64,000 nt of DNA from Anaerosalibacter massiliensis. GTDB lineage: Bacteria > Bacillota > Clostridia > Tissierellales > Sporanaerobacteraceae. Every line of letters begins with the position of its first letter. Position 1 is the first letter of the stretch. The position numbers and the translations under genes were made by a program. The stretch spans positions 310,001 to 374,000 of the forward strand of contig CCEZ01000043.1 of the NCBI GenBank assembly GCA_000751555.1. The letters run 5' to 3'. This document shows, one piece after another, positions 56,384 through 63,052 of the stretch. Below the pieces are notes generated by a model, which was not told the origin of the DNA, made no database searches, and worked only from the letters and a program-made list of their open reading frames with translations.

Positions 56384-56557
56384 TCAACTCCTTTGCTTTA
56401 TCCTTCTCCCACATCTTTTATAACTATCATGTCTCATTAAATTTTCAACCTTATCTCCAAGTTTAATTTTCTTAGCCTTCTTCTTTTTATATATGTTCTT
56501 TAATTTTCTATATGTGTTAATATCACTTTTCCTTAAGTATTCTCCAATAGTCATCAT
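56384..56557 (-). CDS. Small basic phage-type protein
   Basis: A 57-aa product (MMTIGEYLRKSDINTYRKLK, then a Lys-rich stretch and LMRHDSYKRCGRRIKQR). The pattern GEYL-x-SD-x-NTYRKLK with an ending LMRxxSYKR is one I associate with short proteins in clostridial phages, function unknown. Start ATG 56557 or 56554 after AAAGGTGG; a GTG at 56566 lies in the binding site. Confidence 0.5.
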   Translation of the reverse strand: MMTIGEYLRKSDINTYRKLKNIYKKKKAKKIKLGDKVENLMRHDSYKRCGRRIKQRS

Positions 56558-56611
56558 CTCCGCCACCTTTTACTTATTGTTTTACTGTTATATGTTGTGA
56601 AATAATACGTA

Positions 56612-56649
56612 AAAAACCGTAAGATTGAAATTTGAATCTTACGGTTTTT
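56612..56649. terminator. Bidirectional terminator after the lipoprotein at 56737
   Basis: A 15-bp perfect stem (56612-56626 with 56635-56649), 8-base loop, A5/T5 flanks. Confidence 0.88.
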
Positions 56650-56736
56650 CTATAATTTGTGATATAAATATAAAGTATCTCTAATCAATATTTATATTGT
56701 AACAAAATACATAACATTATAATTTAGTGTATCTTA

Positions 56737-57129
56737 TTACTTTATTTTATCTGCATATATTCTATAATCACCTATAAAATTATCAAAATTCACTGAAAGC
56801 AGGTATCTTTCATCTTTGTCTACTACTAATTCTTTAGTACCACTCTTATTTATTGGAAAATCTTGAATCACTTCATCTTTTGAACGAGTTAGTTGAATTT
56901 TTAAAGTGCCTTCTTTTACATTAGAATCATATGTGAATTTTACCTTATCACCTTTTTTTAACTCTAATGTTATTACTCTATTGCTACTTGTTTTAGATTT
57001 AATATCATCTTTAATACACCCTAAAGAAGGAATCATACTTTCGATAGACTTAAAAGAGGAACATCCTGCTGTAAAAAATATTAGCATACATATTACCAAT
57101 GTTATGATTAATAGTTTATAAAATTTCAT
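56737..57129 (-). CDS. Small lipoprotein of unknown function
   Basis: A 130-aa exported lipoprotein: MKFYKLLIITLVICMLIFF then the lipobox TAGC (Cys at about 23). The mature part is beta-rich (TLELKKGDKVKFTYDSNVKEG, YLLSVNFDNFIGDYRIY), like an immunoglobulin-type or C-terminal bacterial PPC-like sandwich that responds to GD/YRI patterns. No family is certain. It has its own terminator and no partner gene. Confidence 0.7.
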   Translation of the reverse strand: MKFYKLLIITLVICMLIFFTAGCSSFKSIESMIPSLGCIKDDIKSKTSSNRVITLELKKGDKVKFTYDSNVKEGTLKIQLTRSKDEVIQDFPINKSGTKELVVDKDERYLLSVNFDNFIGDYRIYADKIK

Positions 57130-57271
57130 ATATTATCTCCTTCCTATTGTTGTTTATTTAACATCTAATGGTATCCGGTCGTAACTTACTGCTGTAGAAA
57201 TTATAGCATATTTTTTCATAACATGGAATTCGTCCATATATTTTATTTATGAGCAACTATAATATGTAATA

Positions 57272-57305
57272 AAAAAAGACACACCCTTACAGGTATGCCC
57301 TCTTT
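57272..57305 (-). terminator. Terminator of the phage-gene remnant block
   Basis: On the minus strand GGCATACC pairs with GGTGTGTC (two G-T pairs), then T7. Related text recurs inside the end of the rep frame near 54180-54215. Confidence 0.6.
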
Positions 57306-57373
57306 TATGTTATTTCATCTATAAGTAATTCAACTGTTATTGGCTTATCCATAAAATTATATATATGTTTCAT
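57305..57373 (-). CDS. Possible 22-aa peptide or gene remnant
   Basis: ATG 57373 to TAA 57305 on the minus strand reads MKHIYNFMDKPITVELLIDE plus two residues. GAGG lies too close to the ATG for a normal binding site. It is probably the tail of a decayed phage gene. Confidence 0.2.
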   Translation of the reverse strand: MKHIYNFMDKPITVELLIDEIT

Positions 57374-57396
57374 TACCTCTATAGTCTACTTATCAT

Positions 57397-57546
57397 TCAT
57401 GCCATAGTTATAAACCCTTGATTTTCCATTCTATTTAGATATTGCTTGTGACTACATGATAGTTTTAAAATTTTATTGATAATATTTATATAAAACTTGC
57501 CTAATCTACTCCAGATTCTTTCAGCCCTTTTTACTGCTTCTTGCAT
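57397..57546 (-). CDS. 49-aa phage-type protein, possibly truncated
   Basis: ATG 57546 starts one base after the stop codon of the frameshifted gene upstream (57548). The product, MQEAVKRAERIWSRLGKFY then INKILKLSCSHKQYLNRMEN and QGFITMA, looks like real coding sequence, but the family is not recognised and the end may be premature. The tight spacing suggests it belonged to the same phage operon. Confidence 0.45.
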   Translation of the reverse strand: MQEAVKRAERIWSRLGKFYINIINKILKLSCSHKQYLNRMENQGFITMA

Positions 57547-57547
57547 T

Positions 57548-57777
57548 TTATCCCCATATCTCTTTTAAGGTATTTAATACTTTTTGTATGGTCTTATCCC
57601 CAACCCCTTTTGTCCTCTTTAGAACTTGCACTAACTTTATTTTAAAGTCTGCTCCTTCTGCTGACTCCGCACCATCTTTGAAACCTTGACTGTATATATC
57701 AGATAAAAGCTTTCCATCTCTTGCCTGTCCATCTTCTTTACTGTTTTATAAACTTTTCTGTTTAATAACTTTTTCAT
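57548..57777 (-). pseudogene. Phage gene broken by a one-base deletion
   Basis: ATG 57777 starts MKKLLNRKVYKTVKKMDRQE and then leaves the conserved frame after MESF. The continuation LSDIYSQGFKDGAESAEGAD, FKIKLVQVLKRTKGVGDKTI, QKVLNTLKEIWG lies in the next frame and ends at 57548. The switch is at a run of four T that would need five. The rebuilt product has about 76 residues and a helix-hairpin-helix-like GVGDKT. It resembles short phage proteins of unknown role encoded near replication genes. Confidence 0.6.
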
Positions 57778-57811
57778 TTTTATACCTTCAGCAAGAATTT
57801 TTTTAGCATAA

Positions 57812-57916
57812 TCACGTTATTATGAATAACCACCCTTGTATTTTTTCTAAGTTATCTTTTTTAAATATATTAATTAATCCATATATGAATATTGATATAG
57901 ACCACATCGTTTCCAT
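57812..57916 (-). CDS. Predicted 34-aa membrane peptide of the phage block
   Basis: ATG 57916 with AGGAGGTAG 4-6 bases upstream. The product, METMWSISIFIYGLINIF then KKDNLEKIQGWLFIIT, has one hydrophobic N-terminal helix and a polar loop. It lies between the DUF1064 gene (11 bases after its stop) and the frameshifted gene. No family is recognised; the strong binding site supports it. Confidence 0.45.
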   Translation of the reverse strand: METMWSISIFIYGLINIFKKDNLEKIQGWLFIIT

Positions 57917-57927
57917 CTCTCTACCTC

Positions 57928-58323
57928 CTACTTAACTATTTTCAAGCTCAAATCTGGATATTGATACTCAAACATCTTTTTCTTAATCTTAAACACTTGA
58001 GTTTCAACCCCTTTAACATCAACAACCTCTGTAGTTCCGTCATTGTTTACTATTACAAAATCTGCTATGTATGTAATAGCTCTATATTTCTTTCCGTTCT
58101 TTGTAAATTTAGGTTGTAACTCGTACCTTGGTTGTAATCCAAAATCTTTTATCTCTTCTGCCTGTTTTAATATCTTTAACATAGAGTAATATTCAGCTTC
58201 TTTTTTACTATCAAATGTAATTCCGTCTATTTCAGTCTTTTTATTGTTATACTTGCTTTTCTTTTTAGGCTTTTTCTTATTTAAATAATTAAGATATTCT
58301 TCTTCTGTCCATCTTAGACTCAT
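57928..58323 (-). CDS. DUF1064 phage endonuclease-like protein
   Basis: A 131-aa protein of the phage DUF1064 family, thought to be a PD-(D/E)xK nuclease: DGITFDSKKEAEYYSMLK supplies the family Glu, then ITYIADFVIVNNDG and TTEVVDVKGVET hold the catalytic Asp and Asp-x-Lys. It probably acts on recombination or packaging intermediates. ATG 58323 with GAAGGTG 6 bases upstream; the frame is intact. Confidence 0.8.
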   Translation of the reverse strand: MSLRWTEEEYLNYLNKKKPKKKSKYNNKKTEIDGITFDSKKEAEYYSMLKILKQAEEIKDFGLQPRYELQPKFTKNGKKYRAITYIADFVIVNNDGTTEVVDVKGVETQVFKIKKKMFEYQYPDLSLKIVK

Positions 58324-58438
58324 AGGTTTCACCTTCTTTTCTCCTGCATAGTTCTATAGCTCCTTTTACGCTCATATTCTCATCAAAATATATTTCAACT
58401 ACTTCATCAGCTATAGCTAACATTTCTTCCTTACTCAT
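58289..58438 (-). CDS. 49-aa phage-type protein overlapping DUF1064 gene
   Basis: ATG 58438 with AAGGAGAAGG upstream. The product, MSKEEMLAIADEVVEIYFDE then NMSVKGAIELCRRKEGETYE, is acidic and helical and reads like a real gene. It overlaps the start of the DUF1064 gene by 35 bases, typical of packed phage operons. Function unknown. Confidence 0.55.
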   Translation of the reverse strand: MSKEEMLAIADEVVEIYFDENMSVKGAIELCRRKEGETYESKMDRRRIS

Positions 58439-58473
58439 TTTTATTTTACCTTCTCCTTATAATTCTTGTCATC

Positions 58474-58501
58474 ACGTTTTCTAAACACCTAGCATAATTT
58501 A
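58474..58501 (+). promoter_or_regulatory. Possible sigma-K-like promoter for the 29-aa peptide
   Basis: AC at 58474-58475, 17 bases, then CATAATTTA at 58493-58501, fitting AC / CATAnnnTA. Such short motifs arise easily in AT-rich DNA. Confidence 0.3.
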
Positions 58502-58542
58502 TAGTAGGCACCAAATATATCTCATTCTAAGGAGGTGTAATT

Positions 58543-58632
58543 ATGACTAGAGAAAGATGTCATTTTGACGATTCACTACTATTCTTCTTCTTGTTACTTG
58601 TAATAATCTTCTGTAACTGTGATCATTTCTAA
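58543..58632 (+). CDS. 29-aa hydrophobic peptide of spore mini-protein type
   Basis: ATG 4-5 bases after AAGGAGGTGTAA, the best ribosome binding site in the area. The product starts MTRERCHFDD, has the hydrophobic core SLLFFFLLLVIIFC and ends NCDHF. It resembles short clostridial proteins with a FDDSLLFFFLLLV core that are often annotated as hypothetical and may be spore-associated. It is the only plus-strand gene in this phage block and has its own terminator. Confidence 0.6.
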   Translation: MTRERCHFDDSLLFFFLLLVIIFCNCDHF

Positions 58633-58646
58633 TAAATTTGTCTATT

Positions 58647-58675
58647 AAGCCGGGGAATAATCCTCGGCTTTTTTT
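58647..58675 (+). terminator. Terminator of the 29-aa peptide gene
   Basis: A 10-bp stem with one G-T pair (58647-58656 with 58661-58670), 4-base loop, then T5, 14 bases after the stop. Confidence 0.85.
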
Positions 58676-58862
58676 ATAACTCTTCTACTTTACACTCACC
58701 TGTTACAAAGTCTAGCTTAAGAAAACATTCCTTAAATCCTTCTCTATGCTGTAGAATATAAAATTCCTTTTCCTCTGCTATGAACATTCCTTTAAATTTT
58801 GTTCCCTTTTCACCTTTTCCTTTTCCAAATGTTGTGATTTCGTACCTTTTTCCGATATTCAT
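58674..58862 (-). CDS. 62-aa phage-type protein
   Basis: A small beta-rich protein: MNIGKRYEITTFGKGKGEKG, FKGMFIAEEKEFYILQHREG, FKECFLKLDFVTGECKV. This pattern recalls a family of short proteins common in clostridial phages and prophages, with no known function. ATG 58862 lies 10 bases after the end of the replication pseudogene, behind AGGAGG. Confidence 0.65.
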   Translation of the reverse strand: MNIGKRYEITTFGKGKGEKGTKFKGMFIAEEKEFYILQHREGFKECFLKLDFVTGECKVEEL

Positions 58863-58872
58863 GATATTCCTC

Positions 58873-59580
58873 CTATAATTGATTTTGCTCTCTCATCTTT
58901 TTCAAAGCTTCTTCTCTTTTTCTTTCAGCAATAGCTTCTAAATCATCAGCACTATACTTGTCCGTTCTTTGCCCAAAATTATGAAATCTAGTTTTTTTAG
59001 GTTTCTTATATTGTTTATTTTGATATAGCTGCTGTTGTTTTTGTTGCTTTTCTATTTCTTTTTTTCTTCTTAAAGGTTCTAAGTCATCTATAGTTAATAT
59101 GTTATTATCTTTCCAGTTTCTTAAAATTCCTAGAACATATTAAAATTCCTAGAACATATGGAACTCTCCTACTTTTATTTCCAACCGCAATTTTTATAGC
59201 CTCACTAAACATTTGTAAACTAAATATTTTTGAGTATTCGTATATTTCATCAATTAAGATTGGAGGTATCACTCCCATATTTTCTTCTAGAAGCCTTACG
59301 ATATTTTTTAGATTTTCGTCGTACATACACTATTCTCATCGTTCTTTTCATTCTTGTTTATGTCTTTTCGTAGTTCTTTTACAGTTTCTTTATGGTTTTT
59401 GTCGGTCTTTTACTAGTTTTTCTGTGGTTTCCTCACTCTGGTAAAGCTCGTATTTTACTATCTTTATAGTGGTCTTTTTTGAATCTGGTACCTTTATAAT
59501 CATACTTTCACTTTCCAATAGATTTTAAAAATTTCTTACCTTAGTTTTTGACCAATTCCAAGGATCCATATGTAATGTAG
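58873..59580 (-). pseudogene. Phage replication protein (DnaD-type replisome organiser), multiply broken
   Basis: The 5' part (from ATG 59569) holds winged-helix pieces MDPWNWSKTKVRNF and, after a shift, ESESMIIKVPDSKKTTIKIV and KYELYQSEETTEK. A further shift leads to the DnaD C-terminal domain, open from 59326 (GVIPPILIDEIYEYSK, AIKIAVGNKSRRVPYVLGIL). At 59121-59158 a tandem 19-base duplication shifts the frame to an early stop. Beyond it the original frame continues RNWKDNNILTIDDLEPL and a Gln/Lys-rich tail to 58873. The N-terminus is missing. Confidence 0.8.
59121..59158. repeat. Tandem 19-bp duplication inside the replication pseudogene
   Basis: 59121-59139 and 59140-59158 are identical 19-base units. 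Removing one unit restores the reading frame of the DnaD-type gene. Confidence 0.9.
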
Positions 59581-59703
59581 AAAAATCATACTGTAACTTA
59601 TTCTTTTATTGTGTTATTATATATTTAGAGATAAAAGTTGAATTTATTGAATTTTAAAACAACATAATTATATTTTTTTATATTTTAAAGGAGGAGATTT
59701 TCC

Positions 59704-60897
59704 ATGAACTTTTCTAAACGAATTGAGAAAATGCAAGAATCCCCTATTAGAAAGTTGGTACCTATAGCGGAAGAAACCAAGGGAAAAGGGAAAAAAGTTT
59801 ACCATTTAAACATAGGACAACCTGATATAAAGACTCCTGTAGAATTTTTTAATGCTGTTAAAGATTTTGATAAAGAGGTTTTAGCGTATGCACCATCTCA
59901 AGGTACTCCAGAACTTATCTCTGCTATCAAAAAATATTATGCCAAATATAATATAAATTTTGAAGATGATGAAATACTTGTAACAAATGGTGGAAGTGAA
60001 GCTCTAATATTTTCTCTTTTAGCTACTTGTGACCATGGAGATGAAGTTTTAGTACCAGAACCTTTCTATACTAATTATAATGGGTTTGGAGATATGACAG
60101 GTGTTAATGTAGTGCCTATTACAACAAAGGCTGAAAACGGTTTCCACCTACCTGAAAAATCTGAAATAGAGAAACTCATTAGCCAAAAGACTAAGGCAAT
60201 ATTATTTTCCAATCCTGGAAATCCAACTGGAACTATATATACAAAAGAAGAAATTTATATGCTTAGAGATATATCTAAAAAACATAATATATTTTTAATT
60301 GCAGATGAAGTTTATAGAGAGTTTGTCTATGATGGATTAGAATATATGAGTTTTGCACATTTAAATGATATTGAAGATAGAATTATTTTAACTGACAGTG
60401 TTTCAAAACGATTTAGTGCATGTGGTGCAAGAATTGGATGTATAGCTTCTAAAAATAAAGATCTAATGAAACAAATACTAAAACTATGCCAAGGTAGGCT
60501 TTGTGTTGCTACTATCGAACAAATTGGTGCTGCTAATTTTATTAATGTACCTGATAAATATATTGAAGAAACAAAAGAAGAATATAGAAAAAGAAGAGAT
60601 GTAGTATATAATGCATTAAAGGAAATGGATGGAGTAATTTGTGAAAAACCACATGGTGCCTTTTATAATATTGCAAAATTGCCAGTAAAGAATGCTGAAA
60701 AATTTGTTATATGGCTATTAAAAGAGTTTGATATAAATAATGAAACTGTTATGTTAGCACCTGCTGAAGGTTTTTATGCCACAGAAGGATTAGGCAAAGA
60801 TGAGGTAAGAATCTCATACTGTTTAAATGTAGAAGATCTTAAAAAAGCTATGAAAATACTTAGTGAAGCTTTGAAAGTTTATCCAGATAAGAAATAA
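59704..60897 (+). CDS. PLP-dependent aminotransferase (class I/II)
   Basis: A 397-aa aminotransferase with LNIGQPDIKTP, SNPGNPTGTIY, LIADEVYREF and the PLP-lysine segment TDSVSKRFSACGARIGC, with a late Arg in EVRISYCLN. It is distinct from the class Ib enzyme at 33638; closely related proteins are annotated as aspartate aminotransferase. Substrate cannot be decided. The ATG follows AAAGGAGGAG. It is the first core gene after the accessory region. Confidence 0.92.
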   Translation: MNFSKRIEKMQESPIRKLVPIAEETKGKGKKVYHLNIGQPDIKTPVEFFNAVKDFDKEVLAYAPSQGTPELISAIKKYYAKYNINFEDDEILVTNGGSEALIFSLLATCDHGDEVLVPEPFYTNYNGFGDMTGVNVVPITTKAENGFHLPEKSEIEKLISQKTKAILFSNPGNPTGTIYTKEEIYMLRDISKKHNIFLIADEVYREFVYDGLEYMSFAHLNDIEDRIILTDSVSKRFSACGARIGCIASKNKDLMKQILKLCQGRLCVATIEQIGAANFINVPDKYIEETKEEYRKRRDVVYNALKEMDGVICEKPHGAFYNIAKLPVKNAEKFVIWLLKEFDINNETVMLAPAEGFYATEGLGKDEVRISYCLNVEDLKKAMKILSEALKVYPDKK

Positions 60898-60945
60898 AGA
60901 TATAAAAAGCAAGCAGCATTAGAACTGCTTGCTTTTTATATCTTT
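60896..60945. terminator. Bidirectional terminator after the aminotransferase
   Basis: A 21-bp perfect stem (60896-60916 with 60925-60945), 8-base loop. The stop codon of the convergent Cys-rich gene lies at its right edge. Confidence 0.9.
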
Positions 60946-61093
60946 AGTATTCCTGTACTAAAGATCTCTCATATAATTCACATTTTTCATAATTGCATAG
61001 TCCCTGGATATTGTTTATACAAGTTATTGCACCACATTTTTTAAAATTCATACAGAGTTTTAATTTAGTTTTCTTATTTGATTTTTTTCTCAT
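60944..61093 (-). CDS. 49-aa cysteine-rich mini-protein
   Basis: ATG 61093 with AAGGAAG 6 bases upstream; an in-frame ATG at 61099 is too close to it. After a basic start (MRKKSNKKTKLKL) come five cysteines, C-x6-C-x5-C-x7-C-x5-C, within KKCGAITCINN and LCNYEKCELYE. The spacing suggests a metal site or disulfides. I recall similar short proteins in Clostridia but no named function. Confidence 0.6.
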   Translation of the reverse strand: MRKKSNKKTKLKLCMNFKKCGAITCINNIQGLCNYEKCELYERSLVQEY

Positions 61094-61262
61094 ACCCATC
61101 TTCCTTTTCTGCCTTTTATAAAATCATATCATAAATAAATAGTATTTTCAATACCATTTTCAGAAATTTGCAACAAATTATATATTAATATTCATTTTCC
61201 TATTAATTTTAAATATAATATAGGCAAAAATGCAAGAAAAGTATTATTATAATCCAATATTT

Positions 61263-61874
61263 TTATTTAGACTTAAATATTTTTTTAAAAAACCCCTTAT
61301 TAGATTCTTCTATTCTTTTTACTTTTTCTTTTAGCCCTGCTACTTCATAAGATTTTTCTTTTACCTTCATCTTTAATTTTGCATTCTCACAGATTAAAAC
61401 ATCCCTTTCCTTACTAGTTAGCTCTTTTCTTAATTCTTCAATTTCATCTTTTAATTTCATTATCAATTTTTCTTCATTTTCTTGATTTGAATCTAAAATA
61501 TTTTTTATTTTTACAGCAATTTCTTCAGTGATTACTTCTCCTAGATTGGTACTAATTTCTTGTGATAATGTATTAAAATCTATTTTTTGTAATGAATCCG
61601 AAGTAGTTACTGCTTCTTCTTGATTATTAACAAGAATTTCAGGGGATTTTATTATTAATTTAATTTGTTTATTGCTAAAGCCTTTGTCTTGTAATGACTT
61701 TATGTACTGGAGCATCTCTATTTCCTTATAGGTATAGTATCTGTGATTAGAATCATTTCTAGGAATATCAAGTTCAAATTCTTTTTCATAATATCTTAAA
61801 ACATGCGGAGGATAATCAGTTATTTCAGATACTTCAGAAATAGTATGTTGTTTCTCTAAATCTAGATCTAGCAT
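61263..61874 (-). CDS. MerR-type HTH protein with long coiled coil
   Basis: A 203-aa protein: an N-terminal MerR winged helix (HTISEVSEITDYPPHVLRYY, NDSNHRYYTYKEIEMLQYI), a polar linker, and a coiled coil from about 125 to 190, ending in the basic GFFKKIFKSK. The layout of MerR head plus coiled coil is that of RacA, the Bacillus chromosome-anchoring protein, as well as of some plain regulators. ATG 61874 has AAGGAGGCGG upstream; the ATG at 61892 is before that site. Confidence 0.8.
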   Translation of the reverse strand: MLDLDLEKQHTISEVSEITDYPPHVLRYYEKEFELDIPRNDSNHRYYTYKEIEMLQYIKSLQDKGFSNKQIKLIIKSPEILVNNQEEAVTTSDSLQKIDFNTLSQEISTNLGEVITEEIAVKIKNILDSNQENEEKLIMKLKDEIEELRKELTSKERDVLICENAKLKMKVKEKSYEVAGLKEKVKRIEESNKGFFKKIFKSK

Positions 61875-62027
61875 ATATTCCGCCTCCTTCATATTATTCC
61901 TCTTATATAATAACTATTCTTTAAAAACTTGCTATTTCCTTTTTATATAATACATATTTTCCAAAGTATTTATTGACATAATGTACTATATATCTTAATA
62001 ATATAATTTCTATGTCAAATAAAATAA

Positions 62028-62061
62028 AAAAATAGGGACTGAATCATCAGTCCCTATTTTT
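62028..62061. terminator. Bidirectional terminator between M42 peptidase and MerR-type gene
   Basis: A 15-bp perfect stem (62028-62042 with 62047-62061), 4-base loop, A5/T5 flanks. It overlaps the peptidase stop codon. Confidence 0.9.
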
Positions 62062-63052
62062 CAATAGATTTCTCCAACAATTTAACTAACAAATCTACAG
62101 AAGAATTAATATCTTTTTTTGAAGCCATTTCCACAGTTGAATGGACATACCTAGTAGGTATAGAAATTGCTCCTGTAGGAACTCCATCTCTAGTTAAATG
62201 AATCGCTCCTGAATCTGTCCCTCCAAATTCCAATACTTCCATTTGATAAGGTATATTATTTTCCTCTGCAATTTCTATCATAAGATTTTTTACTTTAGGA
62301 TGAGTAAGTATTGAATTATCTTTCACTTTAATAGCTGTACCCTTATTTAATCCAACAGCAAATCTTTTAGCCTTTGGAGTGTCACCAGTTGAAGTAACAT
62401 CAATTGCAATACTTAAACTAGGGTTAATCTTATAAGCAGAAGTTCTAGCTCCTCTAAGACCAACTTCTTCTTGAACAGTGAATACAAAATACAAATCGTT
62501 ATTGCTACTTTTAATTTTTTTAATAGCCTCAATAGCTACAAAGCATCCAATTCTATCATCTAAACATTTAGAAAAAATCACATTATCATTTTCAGAAAAA
62601 CCTGACTCATAAACACAAATATCTCCTATATTGATCTTTTCTACTGCTTCTTCTTTATTTGAAACTCCAATATCTATGAACATATTTTCAAGTTTCAATT
62701 TTCCCATATTATCTACAGGCTCTGAAAATATAACTCCAACAGTCCCATTTTCAAAAATAACTTTTTGTCCAAGAGATATAAAAGGAGAAATTCCTCCTAT
62801 ATTTGTAAATCTTAAAAAACCTTCATCATCAATATCAGTTACCATTAAACCTATTTGATCCATATGAGCTGCAATCATTATTTTTTTGCCTTTCCCTTTT
62901 TTTCTCCCAATTAAATTACCTAATGGATCTATTTCAATTTCATCAACATAATCTTTAATTTCATCCATTATAAAGTTCCTAATATTATTCTCATTTCCCG
63001 ATGGTGAATATATCTCTACTAGTTTCTTAGCTAACTCACTATTAAAAGCCAT
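62054..63052 (-). CDS. M42 family glutamyl aminopeptidase/endoglucanase-type peptidase
   Basis: A 332-aa cytoplasmic metallo-aminopeptidase that assembles as large tetrahedral complexes. Metal and catalytic residues are visible in AHMDQIGLM (His, Asp), KCLDDRIGC (Asp), VQEEVGLRGA (catalytic Glu-Glu), IDVTSTGD (Asp) and RYVHSTVEM (His). The ATG directly follows the stop of the upstream paralogue, with AAGGGGGAT inside that gene, so the two are co-translated. Confidence 0.92.
   Translation of the reverse strand: MAFNSELAKKLVEIYSPSGNENNIRNFIMDEIKDYVDEIEIDPLGNLIGRKKGKGKKIMIAAHMDQIGLMVTDIDDEGFLRFTNIGGISPFISLGQKVIFENGTVGVIFSEPVDNMGKLKLENMFIDIGVSNKEEAVEKINIGDICVYESGFSENDNVIFSKCLDDRIGCFVAIEAIKKIKSSNNDLYFVFTVQEEVGLRGARTSAYKINPSLSIAIDVTSTGDTPKAKRFAVGLNKGTAIKVKDNSILTHPKVKNLMIEIAEENNIPYQMEVLEFGGTDSGAIHLTRDGVPTGAISIPTRYVHSTVEMASKKDINSSVDLLVKLLEKSIEK

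Larger units (their letters stand above)
46600..59600. mobile_element. Accessory region of degraded phage, plasmid and secreted-protein genes
   Basis: Between miaB and the aminotransferase at 59704 the gene density falls and most genes are small, phage- or plasmid-related, or broken. No intact integrase, terminase, capsid or portal gene is present, so this is not a live prophage. Boundaries are estimated from the last and first core genes; no clear attachment repeats were found. Confidence 0.65.

Noticed and set aside
46600..59600. Complete prophage
   Set aside because: Only lysis and some early genes are present; no integrase, terminase, portal, capsid or tail genes, and the replication gene is broken.
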